A stretch of DNA of 64,000 nucleotides, from assembly GCA_037102815.1 (NCBI GenBank), contig BTPP01000001.1, positions 769,001 to 833,000 on the forward strand, read 5' to 3'. The stretch's first letter is position 1; every line of letters starts with the position of its first letter. A program made the position numbers and the translations under genes. Source of the stretch: Neurospora intermedia. Its lineage: Eukaryota; Ascomycota; Sordariomycetes; Sordariales; Sordariaceae. Below, in pieces: positions 32,775 to 44,092 of the stretch. Below the pieces are notes generated by a model that was not told the DNA's origin, ran no database searches, and saw only the letters and a program-made list of their open reading frames with translations.

Positions 32775-34946
32775 ATGACGGCCGTCGCCTCTGCCGCTCA
32801 CATGGCCGGTCAGATGACCTCGATGTCCATGTCCATTGAACAACAACAAGTGCAACATCGGCAACGTCAAAATCTCCAATCCGATATGGACCTATCAGCC
32901 CTACAGCAGGCATCATCATCATCATCATCATCAACAACAACAACAACCACAGCAGCCACCTTTGCTAAGCGGGATTCCCCGAGTGCCGTCTCGACCCCCG
33001 CCTCTTCGGCCCCCTCTCCAACCTCAAGCTGTGGCGTCTCCACTCCGGCATCATCGGCTTCCATCACTGCCACCACCAACCTCACTGGCGTGCCTCCCAT
33101 CGCACCTCGTCCCAGCGTCGCACCCAAACCTGCCCCTATCAGAGCCGCCTCCGTATCTAGCCAAGGTGCCATGTCGCCCGTCGACTGCCCTACCCCTGGG
33201 GGAGGAGGTCCTTTGAGCATGACCACTAAGGAATGGGTCATCCCTCCCCGACCAAAGCCTGGACGTAAGCCTGCCACCGACACCCCTCCTACTAAGCGCA
33301 AGGCGCAGAACCGCGCTGCCCAGAGAGCTTTCCGCGAGCGCAGGGCCGCCCGCGTCGGCGAGTTGGAGGACCAGCTGGAAGAGCAAAAGGAGGAACATGA
33401 GCGCGTTGTGAGCGAGCTCCAGGGTCGCATCAGCCATTTCGAGGTCCAAGTCCAGACCCTGCAATCGCGATGCCGCTGGTTGGAGGACATGTTGGAGAAG
33501 GAAAAGCAGGCTCGCAACACGCTGAGGAGTTCTTGGGACAACAACATGTCGCCGCAGTCCATCCTACCGCCACAGTCCAACGGCTATACTCTACAGCAAC
33601 AGCAACAGCAACAGCAACAACAGCCTACGCAACAGACACAGGTGGCGCCCAAGGTGGACTCCGTCCCCATTGCCGAGCCACGACCAACTGCTCAGCCCTT
33701 CTCCATCTCTCAGATCATCTCGCCCCCCGAGGAGGCTCCCCAGTCCCCGCTAGACGTCACCTGCGGTAACTGCCAGAGCAGCGGCTCATGTGCCTGCGCT
33801 GAAGAGCTCATGCAAAGTTCCAACGTCTTGATGGGCTGCGGTGGATGCACTCCCGAAGGAAGGTGTGCTTGTCTGGAGGAGTCCATCCGTGTCTTGGCGG
33901 CCGCCGACCTCAAGAGGCCACTACCTCCCAGCTCGCCCTCGTTGGGTCCGGACGAGAAGAGGCAGCGCTCTGATGCTGGCGTTGAGGACATGCAATTGGA
34001 GACTGACTTTACTGCCTTGTTCTCGTCCAAGAAGCCTGAGACAACTATGACCCCCCTTCCAGCCCCTGCCCAGCAGCAGTCCCAGCCTATAACCTCTGTC
34101 GAGATGCACGAGTCGTGCGGCTTCTGCAAGGACGGGACTTACTGCGTGTGCGCGGAATCCATGGCCCTTTCGGCCGCCTCCATGACCGTCGCCTCGGTGG
34201 TGCAGCAAGTCCAGATGCACACACCGCCGCCATCCGAGAACGATGTCGTCCCCATGCCTATGGAAGTCACGGCTACGGGTGCTGTCAAGCTACCTAGCTT
34301 CGGTTCTCTTAACCGCGCCAACAACACCAACCAGGATGCGCAATCCAAACCCCCAGTCAAGACAGGTGGCTGTGGCCCCGGTGGCCCCGGCACTTGCGCC
34401 CAGTGTCTAGCTGATCCCAAGTCCGGCCTGTTCTGCCGCTCCCTTGCAGCCAACTTTGAGCGCAACAGGCAACAGACTGACAACAGCAGTAGCGCTGCTC
34501 CCCCCTCTGGGTGCTGCGGCGGCGGCGGTCCCGGCGGCGGATGCTGCAAGACTGAGAAGCCCGACGATGACGATGATGTCGTCCCCATCAACCTGAACCG
34601 CTACAAGACCGCCAATCAACTACCTGCTCCCACACCATCCAACCCATTCTCTTCCTCGTCTTCTTCCTCCAACAATGTCGCTGCCAGTAACTTTGCACTC
34701 TCCCTCTCCTGCGCCGAGGCTTACAAGACCATTGCCTCTCATCGGCACTTTGAGGAAGCAGCTGATGACATTGGCTCGTGGCTGCCCAAGCTGAGAGCGG
34801 TGCCTGCTAACCCACCGCCTAATAGAGGCAGTGTAAGCCTGCAGCAATCGTCGACGGGCAAAGCGTGGGCGCCGATCGAAGTAGAGGCCGCAAGTATCAT
34901 GGCGGTACTTAAGGGGTTCGATGTGAGGTTCGGGAGGGGTGAGTGA
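32775..34946 (+). CDS. hapX: HapX, bZIP regulator of iron homeostasis
   Basis: A single exon of 723 residues from ATG 32775 (GCCATGAC context); the frame is open upstream but has no ATG there. A Hap4-like motif (KEWVIPPRPKPGRK, about residues 151-165) for binding the CCAAT complex is joined to a bZIP basic region (NRAAQRAFRERRAARV, about 175-195) and a leucine-zipper coiled coil. Four Cys-rich patches follow near residues 330, 355, 448 and 533 (for example CGNCQSSGSCAC and CGFCKDGTYCVC), the iron-sensing elements of HapX. In other fungi HapX represses iron-using genes and turns on siderophore genes in iron lack, and helps store iron in excess. Ser, Thr and Gln homopolymers (about residues 45-65 and 270-285) come from CATCATC, ACAACA and CAGCAA repeats. 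Confidence 0.95.
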   Translation: MTAVASAAHMAGQMTSMSMSIEQQQVQHRQRQNLQSDMDLSALQQASSSSSSSTTTTTTAATFAKRDSPSAVSTPASSAPSPTSSCGVSTPASSASITATTNLTGVPPIAPRPSVAPKPAPIRAASVSSQGAMSPVDCPTPGGGGPLSMTTKEWVIPPRPKPGRKPATDTPPTKRKAQNRAAQRAFRERRAARVGELEDQLEEQKEEHERVVSELQGRISHFEVQVQTLQSRCRWLEDMLEKEKQARNTLRSSWDNNMSPQSILPPQSNGYTLQQQQQQQQQQPTQQTQVAPKVDSVPIAEPRPTAQPFSISQIISPPEEAPQSPLDVTCGNCQSSGSCACAEELMQSSNVLMGCGGCTPEGRCACLEESIRVLAAADLKRPLPPSSPSLGPDEKRQRSDAGVEDMQLETDFTALFSSKKPETTMTPLPAPAQQQSQPITSVEMHESCGFCKDGTYCVCAESMALSAASMTVASVVQQVQMHTPPPSENDVVPMPMEVTATGAVKLPSFGSLNRANNTNQDAQSKPPVKTGGCGPGGPGTCAQCLADPKSGLFCRSLAANFERNRQQTDNSSSAAPPSGCCGGGGPGGGCCKTEKPDDDDDVVPINLNRYKTANQLPAPTPSNPFSSSSSSSNNVAASNFALSLSCAEAYKTIASHRHFEEAADDIGSWLPKLRAVPANPPPNRGSVSLQQSSTGKAWAPIEVEAASIMAVLKGFDVRFGRGE

Positions 34947-36192
34947 ACTGGGCCGCGAATAGCCTGTAGAGTTTTCGCATAGGTGTGATACCCTGTGTCG
35001 AACAGTCCGGCTATTGCGGGGATCTGTCGGTATTTCTGGCGTTTGTTGGCCCGGTGCATGCCGGCTTATTGACATGTCAATAACCCAACATTCATGTCCC
35101 GCTACCCACCTTGTCTCGACGACAAGTGGTGCGAAGAAGCGGAGGGGAGGCCGAGGAGAGGTTCAGGCCTCCATTTTCTCATGCGGCCAAATCTGCGGCC
35201 TAATTCAATCTCATCACACCCGCCACGGCCACACCAGCCAATCCTATGGATCAACGTCAGTCATCTAGGTCACATCTTGCGACCGTTCCCGCAGCTCCCG
35301 CAGTTTCCATCCATCTTTATCCCCTCATGCCTTTTGGCTTGGTATCTGCAGCCTTTGCCCAACGTCTTGATCATTCGCTCGCTGCCGGCCGATAGACTGG
35401 GGGCTGAGTTGGTTGGGTTGGTAGAGAAAGCAGGCATATGTTGGCTTGTCATACACGTTGTCGTTTTGTCACTTGCATCTTTGACAGTTGTGCTGTGGGA
35501 TGGAGATGGTATTGAATACTGCTTCATGCATATAGACGCGCAAGCGGATGGATCGAGACGGGAGATGAGGGGTCGAATGGACATTAGTGATGGCAGTGAG
35601 CGAGGGGGAAGGGGATACAGTTCTCGCTTGACAGAACCGAGAGGTTTACCCAAGCAAGCGAGGCAGACGCAGACGTCGTGGTTAGTTTGATGGTGGCCCA
35701 TGATACAAAAGCACGAGGGGGAAATATGAAAAGCATATGACGAGGGAATCGCAAAAGGAAGGGGAGAAACGGAAACGAAAAAGGAATGGATGGGTATTTT
35801 GAGGCTTTGGTGTTGCATATCACATACTTATTCTGTACTAACAGTCATTATCGAGCGCATTGGGCGGGTTATTTTGCTGTCGTTATCTTGGTGTATACGT
35901 AACTTGTTAGCATTCATGATTGTAATTGATGAATTTGCATGTCATCTTTTGTCAGCTTCGATGAGAACAATGCGAGTGTACCTCGATTTTCACCGAGGAA
36001 CGCCCTCTATCGGTTACGCTCCTTCCTAGGGTGATTGTGATTCCGATGCTGAATATGATACTGATCCTTCTGGGAGGTCCAAAGGCGGAGCCAGACCGGT
36101 ATCAGTTGTCCTTTGTGATCATTCATTTCATCTCATCAAACCATATCCGTCCCTACCTAGGTTTCTACTACAGCCACCAGCCAGCCCCTTAC

Positions 36193-36193
<1 letters not shown>
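34947..36193. other. Intergenic region downstream of hapX
   Basis: The first part of a 9.1-kb interval without a recognised gene. It presumably starts with the hapX 3' untranslated region. Short frames on both strands have no recognisable product. Confidence 0.55.

Positions 36194-36232
<39 letters not shown>
36194..36232. repeat. Poly(A)39 tract
   Basis: Thirty-nine consecutive A bases. No SINE- or LINE-like body or target-site duplication is evident next to it. Confidence 0.97.
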
Positions 36233-36233
<1 letters not shown>

Positions 36234-36288
36234 AAGGGACGAAAGTTTCTGATGAAGAAGTGGAAAACGAACGAGTAAGAAAATCACA

Positions 36289-36289
<1 letters not shown>

Positions 36290-36327
<38 letters not shown>

Positions 36328-36329
36328 GC
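36290..36329. repeat. (CTGT)10 microsatellite
   Basis: About ten tandem CTGT units, 57 bp from the poly(A) tract. Confidence 0.97.
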
Positions 36330-36408
36330 CTATTGTTGCTCGTATGAGATAGGCAGATAGAAGTAATTCTTTTAAAGAAGAGGAAAAAAGAAAGAAAGGA
36401 AAAAGAAA

Positions 36409-36439
36409 GAAAAAAAAAAAAAAGGGGGGGGGGGGGGGG
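36409..36439. repeat. A15G16 homopolymer pair
   Basis: An A run is followed at once by sixteen G bases (36424-36439). The G run could form a G-quadruplex only with other G tracts; it is mainly a slippage-prone site. Confidence 0.95.
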
Positions 36440-39436
36440 AAGCGTCTTGTCAAGTCCATGAATATAAAGAGAAGAATACCTCTAAAAAGGAACGTAACGA
36501 AGATGAGATAAATATATGCTTTTAATGGTATATTCATATGAACAACAAGTCAGAAGGAACCCTCGAATCATTGTATAAGAAATAAACATAAGGTCATTGA
36601 GACGACCGTTGAGTGGAAGCTGATGATGTGATGTGATGGCTGGCCTACGCTACGGACCAAATCTAGAGCTTCATGTCCCGGGGGGCGGACTGAGCCGGCC
36701 GGAGTCGGGGCCGGGAGTGAGTGGGTCGAGAGATCGGAAGGGGTCGGTCACTGGGTCGGAAGAGGTCGGTCGGTATGTTGATGGCGGCAGTGTATGGCTA
36801 CCCTACCTTCCTACTCAGGTACCTAGATACCTCCCGTCTACATGTAGATAGATTGGTGTACAGTCCATCTAGGTAGGTATGCCCTACTGAACTTTCTTTT
36901 TTTCTTCGAGTCCTTAGGTAGTTTATTCTTTTCTTCATTTTCTACGCCTTGTTCTTTTTTCGTCATTGACTGCTTACCATGCATGTCATGTCATGTTACA
37001 TAGATCTGACCCGGCCTACTAATTGATCTCTTTTCCTCCTTTCTTATTAATCTGGATTTTTTTTTTTTTTTTAATGTTCGTAATGGTTTGGAGAGAGTTT
37101 GTTCATCAACCCATTCATTCCTCGTACAAGTTTGGTTTTGCACGTTTTCACTTAACACAACTGTACTAGGTATCTTTCATCATAGTCATCTTGGCTAGTT
37201 GGTCACTAGACTAGTAGTTCCTACCTTATATCCACCTAGGTAAGTACCATTAGAACTCCCCTTCCATCCCCAGTTGACTAATTCCCATTTTGTTTTGGAT
37301 ATTCAACTTACCTATATATCCTTCCTAGACCGTTCTTCATCTGGCTTTGTCTTGATGTTCCAGTTCTTTTATTCGTCCTCTTCCTCTCTTTCCCGTTTCT
37401 TTCTTTTCTATTTCCTTCTTCCTTCTTTCCCTTACCCATGCCTTGCTGCTCTACGCCAATTGCTCTAGTCGATCGATGTTTATTATGCTTTGGTCCGTTC
37501 TCATACCGCTAGGTAGCTACGTAGATGCTCGCTTAGGCTCACATCCCGTCAGTCTCTCAGTTCCTCCATCAAGGCTCATACTGGGTGGGGATGAATACTT
37601 ACCATAAAACAAGCTAGCTGTCTTCCAGGTAGATTAGATTGCCCATCTTCCCGAATCCTCCTGCGTGTGTCGTTGTTGTTTCCATTTACTCACGCACACG
37701 TTTGCTTGGTTCTCTTGATTTACGGTTCCCAAGCTTGACGTTGCCAGAATGTTATGGATCTCCGTTTCTTTATCTCCTTTTTTGACCTTTCTTTTCTTGT
37801 TGCCTTATAATTTTGAAAGTTATTAATATTTTTTTTTAATTTTTTTTCAACGTTCAACATAAACAAACAATGGTAAACTAAGCCCACAGATCCACACCAC
37901 CACCACCAAAACCACCATAAACACTTCCAACCTCAAAAGAATTCGGACGGACATTTCGGCTTATAAGACTCCATAAGACATAGAAACTGCTCATCAGAGA
38001 CCTCCATAAACGATGAACCTCGGCAAACTCAACCCACGGTGGTGGCCCCTTCCTTCTTTACCACACACACTTTATCTACCTGTCTCTCCTTGCCCCTCTC
38101 CAACTCCCCCAATCTGCCCAACCTGTTGCTCGCTCTCACAGCCCCAACCCCGTCAAACCTTCCGGCCGGGTCCAAACCTACCCGAACCAACTTCCAAAGC
38201 TAGAAAAATGGATGCTGTGTTCCCGATGAGGTGTACGTAACACAGAACGTAGCTTACACACAGCTACCTCACACAACGACACACAGTTACAAAGCAGACA
38301 TGGAGTAATACTGTGAGGTCTGGTCCACGCGATTTCTGGCTTGCTACTTAGCTAGTATAAGCTGCGCGTCCGTGAGAGTAACAACTCTTGTCAGCTGGCG
38401 CAGATGAGGCACTAGTCCACGTAGACCTTGGAAGATGAGGATCTGGAGAAGGAGGCTACCGGAAACGTCAACGACCAGCTCTATGCTTGAAAATCGCCTA
38501 ACACGACCAAAGGGGATAAGCAGACCCGCCGGGATTGTCTCGGGAGGAGTGTGTAGGATTCGCCCTGTGTTTCCCAGGACTTGCGCAATCATCTCGTTGG
38601 CCAATTTCTCAGGTCAGGCGAGCGGAGAGCACTAGCTAGCCAGCCTAGCTGGCAGATGTTACTAGCTGGCAAGGTGTGGTGGAAGGTGAAGCTCCATGAA
38701 TATGGGTGCATGTAAGCTTTTGTGGCTGGTAGGACTGTCACCGAGGCACGACATTGCTCTTTTCCCAATTCTCCCTCTGACTTGTGAAGTAGGAGTCATC
38801 GGACATATCCGTGACAACGTGGTACAGCACGCGGGCGTGTGCGCGCTTGAACGACCATCTCTAGCCCAAACTGGATTCACGGACTAACTCGTCGTTTTTC
38901 ACGATGCCCATGAAGCGCAAACTGGGAAGGGTGTAAACGAGTTGACGAGGTAGCCCGGGAGCACAAGGTGCACACTGAGACGTAGATCGTTCTTCGCTGG
39001 CATATTCGCGCCTGAGACATATTTGTTGTCGTCCTTCCGTCTTGAGACATGCTTCACGTACTTAATGTAGGTCGTATGTGGGTTTGTGTTTGTATGACCA
39101 AGCCCTAAACCTGTTGCCGTTAGTAAATGACTTATCAGGAAACAGACGGGTACCTGTCATTATCCAGCAGGGCAAACATCTCTGATAAATCGAACTGAAT
39201 CCCGCCGCTGCCTTGATTGCTTCGTCTTTGGAGGGGGCCGAGCACCCACTTTACCTCCGGCAGCATGAAACGACGGGCGTGGCAAGGCAACTCTGCCCAC
39301 GTTCAGGCACAACCAAGCTAGCATGGTACCTGCCTCCCAGTTTCTCGGCTCTTGTGCGGTTTCAAGCCGACTGAGCGCTTCGCTACCCAAAGGCAGCTTC
39401 ATCCCTCCCGACAAGCAAAGCAAGCGCATGAGATGT
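36440..39436. other. Gene-free interval, middle part
   Basis: No recognised gene. From 36890 to 37860 it is T-rich on the plus strand with CTAGGTAGGT motifs (36870, 37165, 37235). At 36700-36780 there are several GGGTCGGT copies. A minus-strand frame 38604-38344 (86 codons) is the only one that reads at all like protein, but I do not recognise it and list it among the rejected items. Confidence 0.5.
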
Positions 39437-39470
39437 ATGCGTATGCGTATGCGTATGCGTATGCGTATGC
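39437..39470. repeat. (ATGCGT)n hexamer repeat
   Basis: Between five and six tandem copies of ATGCGT. Confidence 0.95.
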
Positions 39471-42400
39471 GGGTTATAACCCTGTTAGTAACCTCGAAGC
39501 AGCGGTCTGGGGATAATGAACGGTGGTGAGTGAGCCACGTAGGAGGAACCCCGGACGAGGAAAGGGGGATGAAGTCGTATCAAAAGGCTTGAAAGGCGGC
39601 TGGGAGGCATATATAACACAGCTATCACCAATGAAACCGTTTTCATTGCGCCGTCGAAGCTGGGACCCGGCAAGATTTCCATACTGCCCACAAAGTGGGA
39701 CGAGATGAGGAGTCTGACGTGCAGAAGTGCTGGACTAAGGTAGGGACTAAACCCCTATGCGCCACATGCTTATGGGCTCGGGATGGAACGTCGTCACGAA
39801 ACTGGCGGTAAAGGTGCGTGCCTGACTAAGGTACGTGGTGCGTGGCCCGGGACCAGACTCGGCCGGCGTGGTATCGGCGCGGCGTGGCTGAGGAATTGGA
39901 GACAGCCCCAAGACCTCCGCAACGGAGCTATCGATGGAAGCCACCATCATGAACTTCCAGGTGTGGATGAGTGCGGGATCTGGGCCGTCACAGAAAGACA
40001 GCACAGGGGTTGCACAAAAGGTGCGGCGAAGCAAGAATCCTCGCACAGCAGGACCCTCTGATATGTCTCTGGGATGGATGGAAAAAGAGACCCGGACACA
40101 CAGACGGGAGCTTGTCCGACCCAGACGGATCGATGTTGGGGAGTGGAGCCACAAGCGCCGGCCGTGCTGTTGGACCCTTTTGTTGACTTGTCGTCCATCT
40201 GCCGGCCGGATCACCGCCGCGATGGTGCGCAGTATGCGGCCTTGCCTCGCCTCGTGTTGCCTGTTTTAAGTGCCCGGCATTATGAAAGGAAAGAATTTAC
40301 CCTGGGATGGCGCTCAACAATGCTACCACTGGCGGCATTGGCCGATCGTCCCAGCTTGGCTTGGAGGGACGGAAGGTGTCATTCCAGAAAAGAAAGATAT
40401 ACCATCGGAGGAATTTTGATATACCGGCGGCAGAGACAAGCCGTGGCAGGATCAAGCGGGCATAACGACAACATGTGATTGGACTGTGAGGCCGTCTGAG
40501 AGTGTGGTGACCGTGGTGGTGGTGGTGAACTTTGGATGTGTGGGTGTGTGTGGGTGGTGTGAGTTGGCAACCAGACCGGGCATGTTCACGACGCTTGATC
40601 CCAGGTATGTAACCCAAAGTATCTCTAAGGGGTCTTTTGGGTGGGAAGTACATGCTTCAGGTACCTGCTTCCGAAAGAGGCCAAAAGCAGGCAGGCTCCT
40701 GGGGTGGTCTTGGATCGTGGTCGACTGGCATTGGACGATTTGACGGCCAGGTTGCCAAGAGCCGGGCCCAAGCAATGGGAAGCCGTGGGAGATGCAAAAG
40801 GGCGGGGGGGCGAAAATGCAAGGCCAGCTCAGCAGGCTGTGTACATGCTCAGCGTGTGGCCTATAGGATTATCCAAGGGCACCTCATGCCTTCCGAAAAG
40901 GGGGGTTTGGAGCGAAACAATAGGACGAGACAAACATGATAACAGAGACGCCGGAGAGGGAAGGTAGGCAGGTATAAGGCAAGCCTTGTACACTAAGGAT
41001 ATAGCCGGGAGACATCCAATGCCTGTACATACCTAGGTATGTAAGTGGGAAGGGTGTCATTCAACACAACCGCCACCATCTGGAATTGGGATGTCGGGGA
41101 TCTGGATACATCATGATATCTCCTCCTCCATCCTTGCTTGACTCCCTGATATGTATGTATGTACGTGACTGACGGGATCAACGCCGAGCATCAGACTGCA
41201 ACTGCGCATATCGATAGTTTGGAGGAGTAGTGTAGTATGAGCTGGCAGTGTGGCCGGTGTTCCGTCACCTCGTAACCATATCATGAATCATGACTTTCTG
41301 GTACTAAGCTCGGACAGGACATTTTGCTCCCCACGGAAACGGATGCAGTTCGGAGGGATAAGCCCGAGTCTGGTGAAGGGACGGGAAGGGGCGGTGGAAA
41401 AGGATGAAAAAGCTGACGAGTTGGAGGCAAGAAACGACAAGAAGGAAGAGAGCACAAGAGAAGCGGTGGACTCGGATGAAGCCATGCCATCCATGCCTTC
41501 GAAGCCATGACAAGCTGATACTGATGAGATTGGGCACTCATCCCGCAGCCGTCAGGCACAGCAGGAAAAAAGAGCAGTTATGGACATGTCCATAGCAGGA
41601 TTCTTGCGCATATTATCTCGACCGGTGATGCGTGATCCGTGGAGATGCGTCATGGAAAATTATGTTTTTGCGGCGCTTGGACAGGCAAGAGGGGATGATC
41701 AAGCTGGAGACGGCGATTGGAAGCTGAACGTCTGTCGCTATCAAAGTCGCGCGTTCAGTGTTTGTCATGGGACTCCATCTCGTCCATTCAGCTCACTCAG
41801 CATGACTGGCGGCAGTGTCCATCCATCCAACGGAAGGAAGAGAGTAGCATCTTGTGTCCACGACATCCACATTTGATGGAAAGCATCCGAAGCAAGCAGA
41901 CGGAAAAAGCCAGAGGGACAAGCGCAAGCGTCAACGCAAGCGCGAACGATACGAGGGCAAATCACGTCAGGCACATGTCGGGCCCGAAAAAAGGGAAAGA
42001 AGTGGGTGAGTGGAAGCGGGGCAATGGAGGAGAGAGAGGAAGAGGGGAGGAGGGGACTGGACGGAAAGGGGAGCCTCAACCCGTAGCTCTTTCTTTCCTT
42101 TCTTTCTTTCTTTCTTTCTGACACATGCAAGTGCAAGTGCAGGTGGGGGAGGGGAGGGGGGAAAGAACTGCGAAATTTGAAATGAAGATGCAGGACTGAA
42201 ATGAGGAAGGAGAGGTGCGTGCAGTTGCGGGCGGCATGGAAAAGCTAGGTATCTATCTGTCTCTGGGCGTCGAATGAAGCCCGTTTGTTGAGCTATAATA
42301 ACCTTTCTGATATCGATTTACGAAATCTGATATTGGACCATGATTCCTTGTCTGGAGGGGAACCTGAACAACAAGAGCTTCACGAGATGGGGAAAAAAAA

Positions 42401-44092
42401 AAGAAGAAAAGAAAAAAAAAGAGAAGAGACAGGGATTGTAGCGTGGCAGAGAAACATGCGAGCATGCCGTTCAGTGGACCGCTCGCTGCAAGTGCGCTGA
42501 ATGACAAGGAAATCCACCAATCTCCAACCTCACAATGCATGACTCCAAACTTGCAGGCACGAGGGGAGCTGCTCCAAAGTGTGTCCCGCATTTCCCACCT
42601 CCAGCCGCCAAACCCAACTTGTAAATAAGTGGGCTGCCTGATGGACTGGGCTATCCGTCCCTTACCCCACGTCCGGTACATCGCTCAAAGTCACCGTGAT
42701 CATCTTGAGTTCACAGCAGCAAGGCAGAGGCGCCAGGCCGGCCAGCCCAGGGTGCAACGGAACGAAACACACCAGCTCCCTCCCGTCCGTCACCTCTCTC
42801 ATGTTGCGCCCTCATCGGCTCAGTCTCACTCAGTCTTTCCAGTTCGGTGGGAGGGATTGTGTAAGTAGGTACATGAAAACCCGATATCCGTCTCATCCAC
42901 ATGATGGAAACTTGCAGGTTGTTGTGAGCAGAGATAGTATGATCTGAGGGAGACAACCAAGACAAACATCATCATCACCACTTGTTTTATTTTACATACA
43001 TACTACTTCCACTCTTCCCGCCCAACCCAAAGAGGGAATTCTTCCACCCCCAACCTAGTCGACGGTCTGGGTACATAACCGCCGGGAGGATCCACAAGAC
43101 TTGCTCGCCCTGTTATAACCGCTGTCCGTTGCCCTGTCTGTGTCCAAAACCAACCCTGTCGTCGCCCTGCCCTGTCACAGTCGCAAAGTGTCGCGCTGTT
43201 GCTGTCGCTGTCGACCATCCCGTCTCCGTCCCAGCCGTCCTCGTGCCCGACGGGACTCCAGTCCCGTTCCTTGCCCTTCGCCTGCTTCAGTTAGGTTGGG
43301 TCTTTTCGGATCGTACTCTCCCCCTGAGGATCCATCCAGCTAAGCCTCAGAGAGCACATATCGACCAGGGCCATCAGGGCATGGTGTGGTGTCAGAACTT
43401 TTCCTAGCGACCGATCAGCATTCCTTTCCTCTTGCAGCTTGGTTCTGATTCACCTTGCGTGCCTGGTTTGAGGCGAGACCATCAACAGCTCCCCGTCCCT
43501 GTCACCAGGGCAAGGAAGGCAAGGCGAGGACCATTAGGTTGTTGAGCCGTCTTGACTCTTCACTTCAGGTCGTCAAGTCCCGACTCAACCCCAGGAATCG
43601 GCCAAAGACCATAACCATCAGGGCAACGAAACCTACTCCGGGCTCGCTGTCCGTCACCTAAACATCCATTGCGTATCCTTGACTGGACCTCACAGCTGAC
43701 GGAATCAACCTTGCCTAGCCCCCTCTCCCCGGGTGCGGACCTCTATCCCTGCTCACTTGTTAGATCGTCTCTCGGTTTGCGACATCAACCACGCACGGCC
43801 AGGGCTCGCCTTGTTCCCGTTCCCAAGACAAATATACCTACATATCCTTTTCTTAGTCTTCATGAAAACATGAACTGTTATACCCATCTTTGATACCCCA
43901 AAACAAAAAAGAACGTTCCAAGCCGAAGGTGGTCCAGCTCCCATCCGTTGATATCTCATCCAATATCTTAGCGCCTTGTCGAGCCGAACCGAGCACCCCC
44001 GTCGCTGTTATTGGAACGCCAACCTCCGCCGTCGTCGGTAGTACATGGTCGACCACTTGGACCCTATATTGCATGGCCCCATTATGATATCC
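39471..44092. other. Gene-free interval, right part, with the promoter of the large gene
   Basis: No recognised gene. A (TTTC)n tract lies at 42089-42119, and A-rich tracts at 42390-42425. From about 42980 to 44092 the plus strand is C/T-rich and free of long frames, which suits a long leader and promoter for the 1831-residue gene. Confidence 0.5.
42089..42119. repeat. (TTTC)n microsatellite
   Basis: About seven copies of TTTC with one interruption. Confidence 0.9.

Noticed and set aside
36194-36232. Poly(A) tract as the tail of a retroposed sequence
   Set aside because: No SINE, LINE or processed-gene body precedes it on either strand and no flanking duplication was seen.
38344-38604. 86-codon minus-strand frame that reads somewhat like protein
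   Set aside because: It is short, has no family resemblance that I recognise, and the opposite strand is equally open; no supporting splice or neighbour context.
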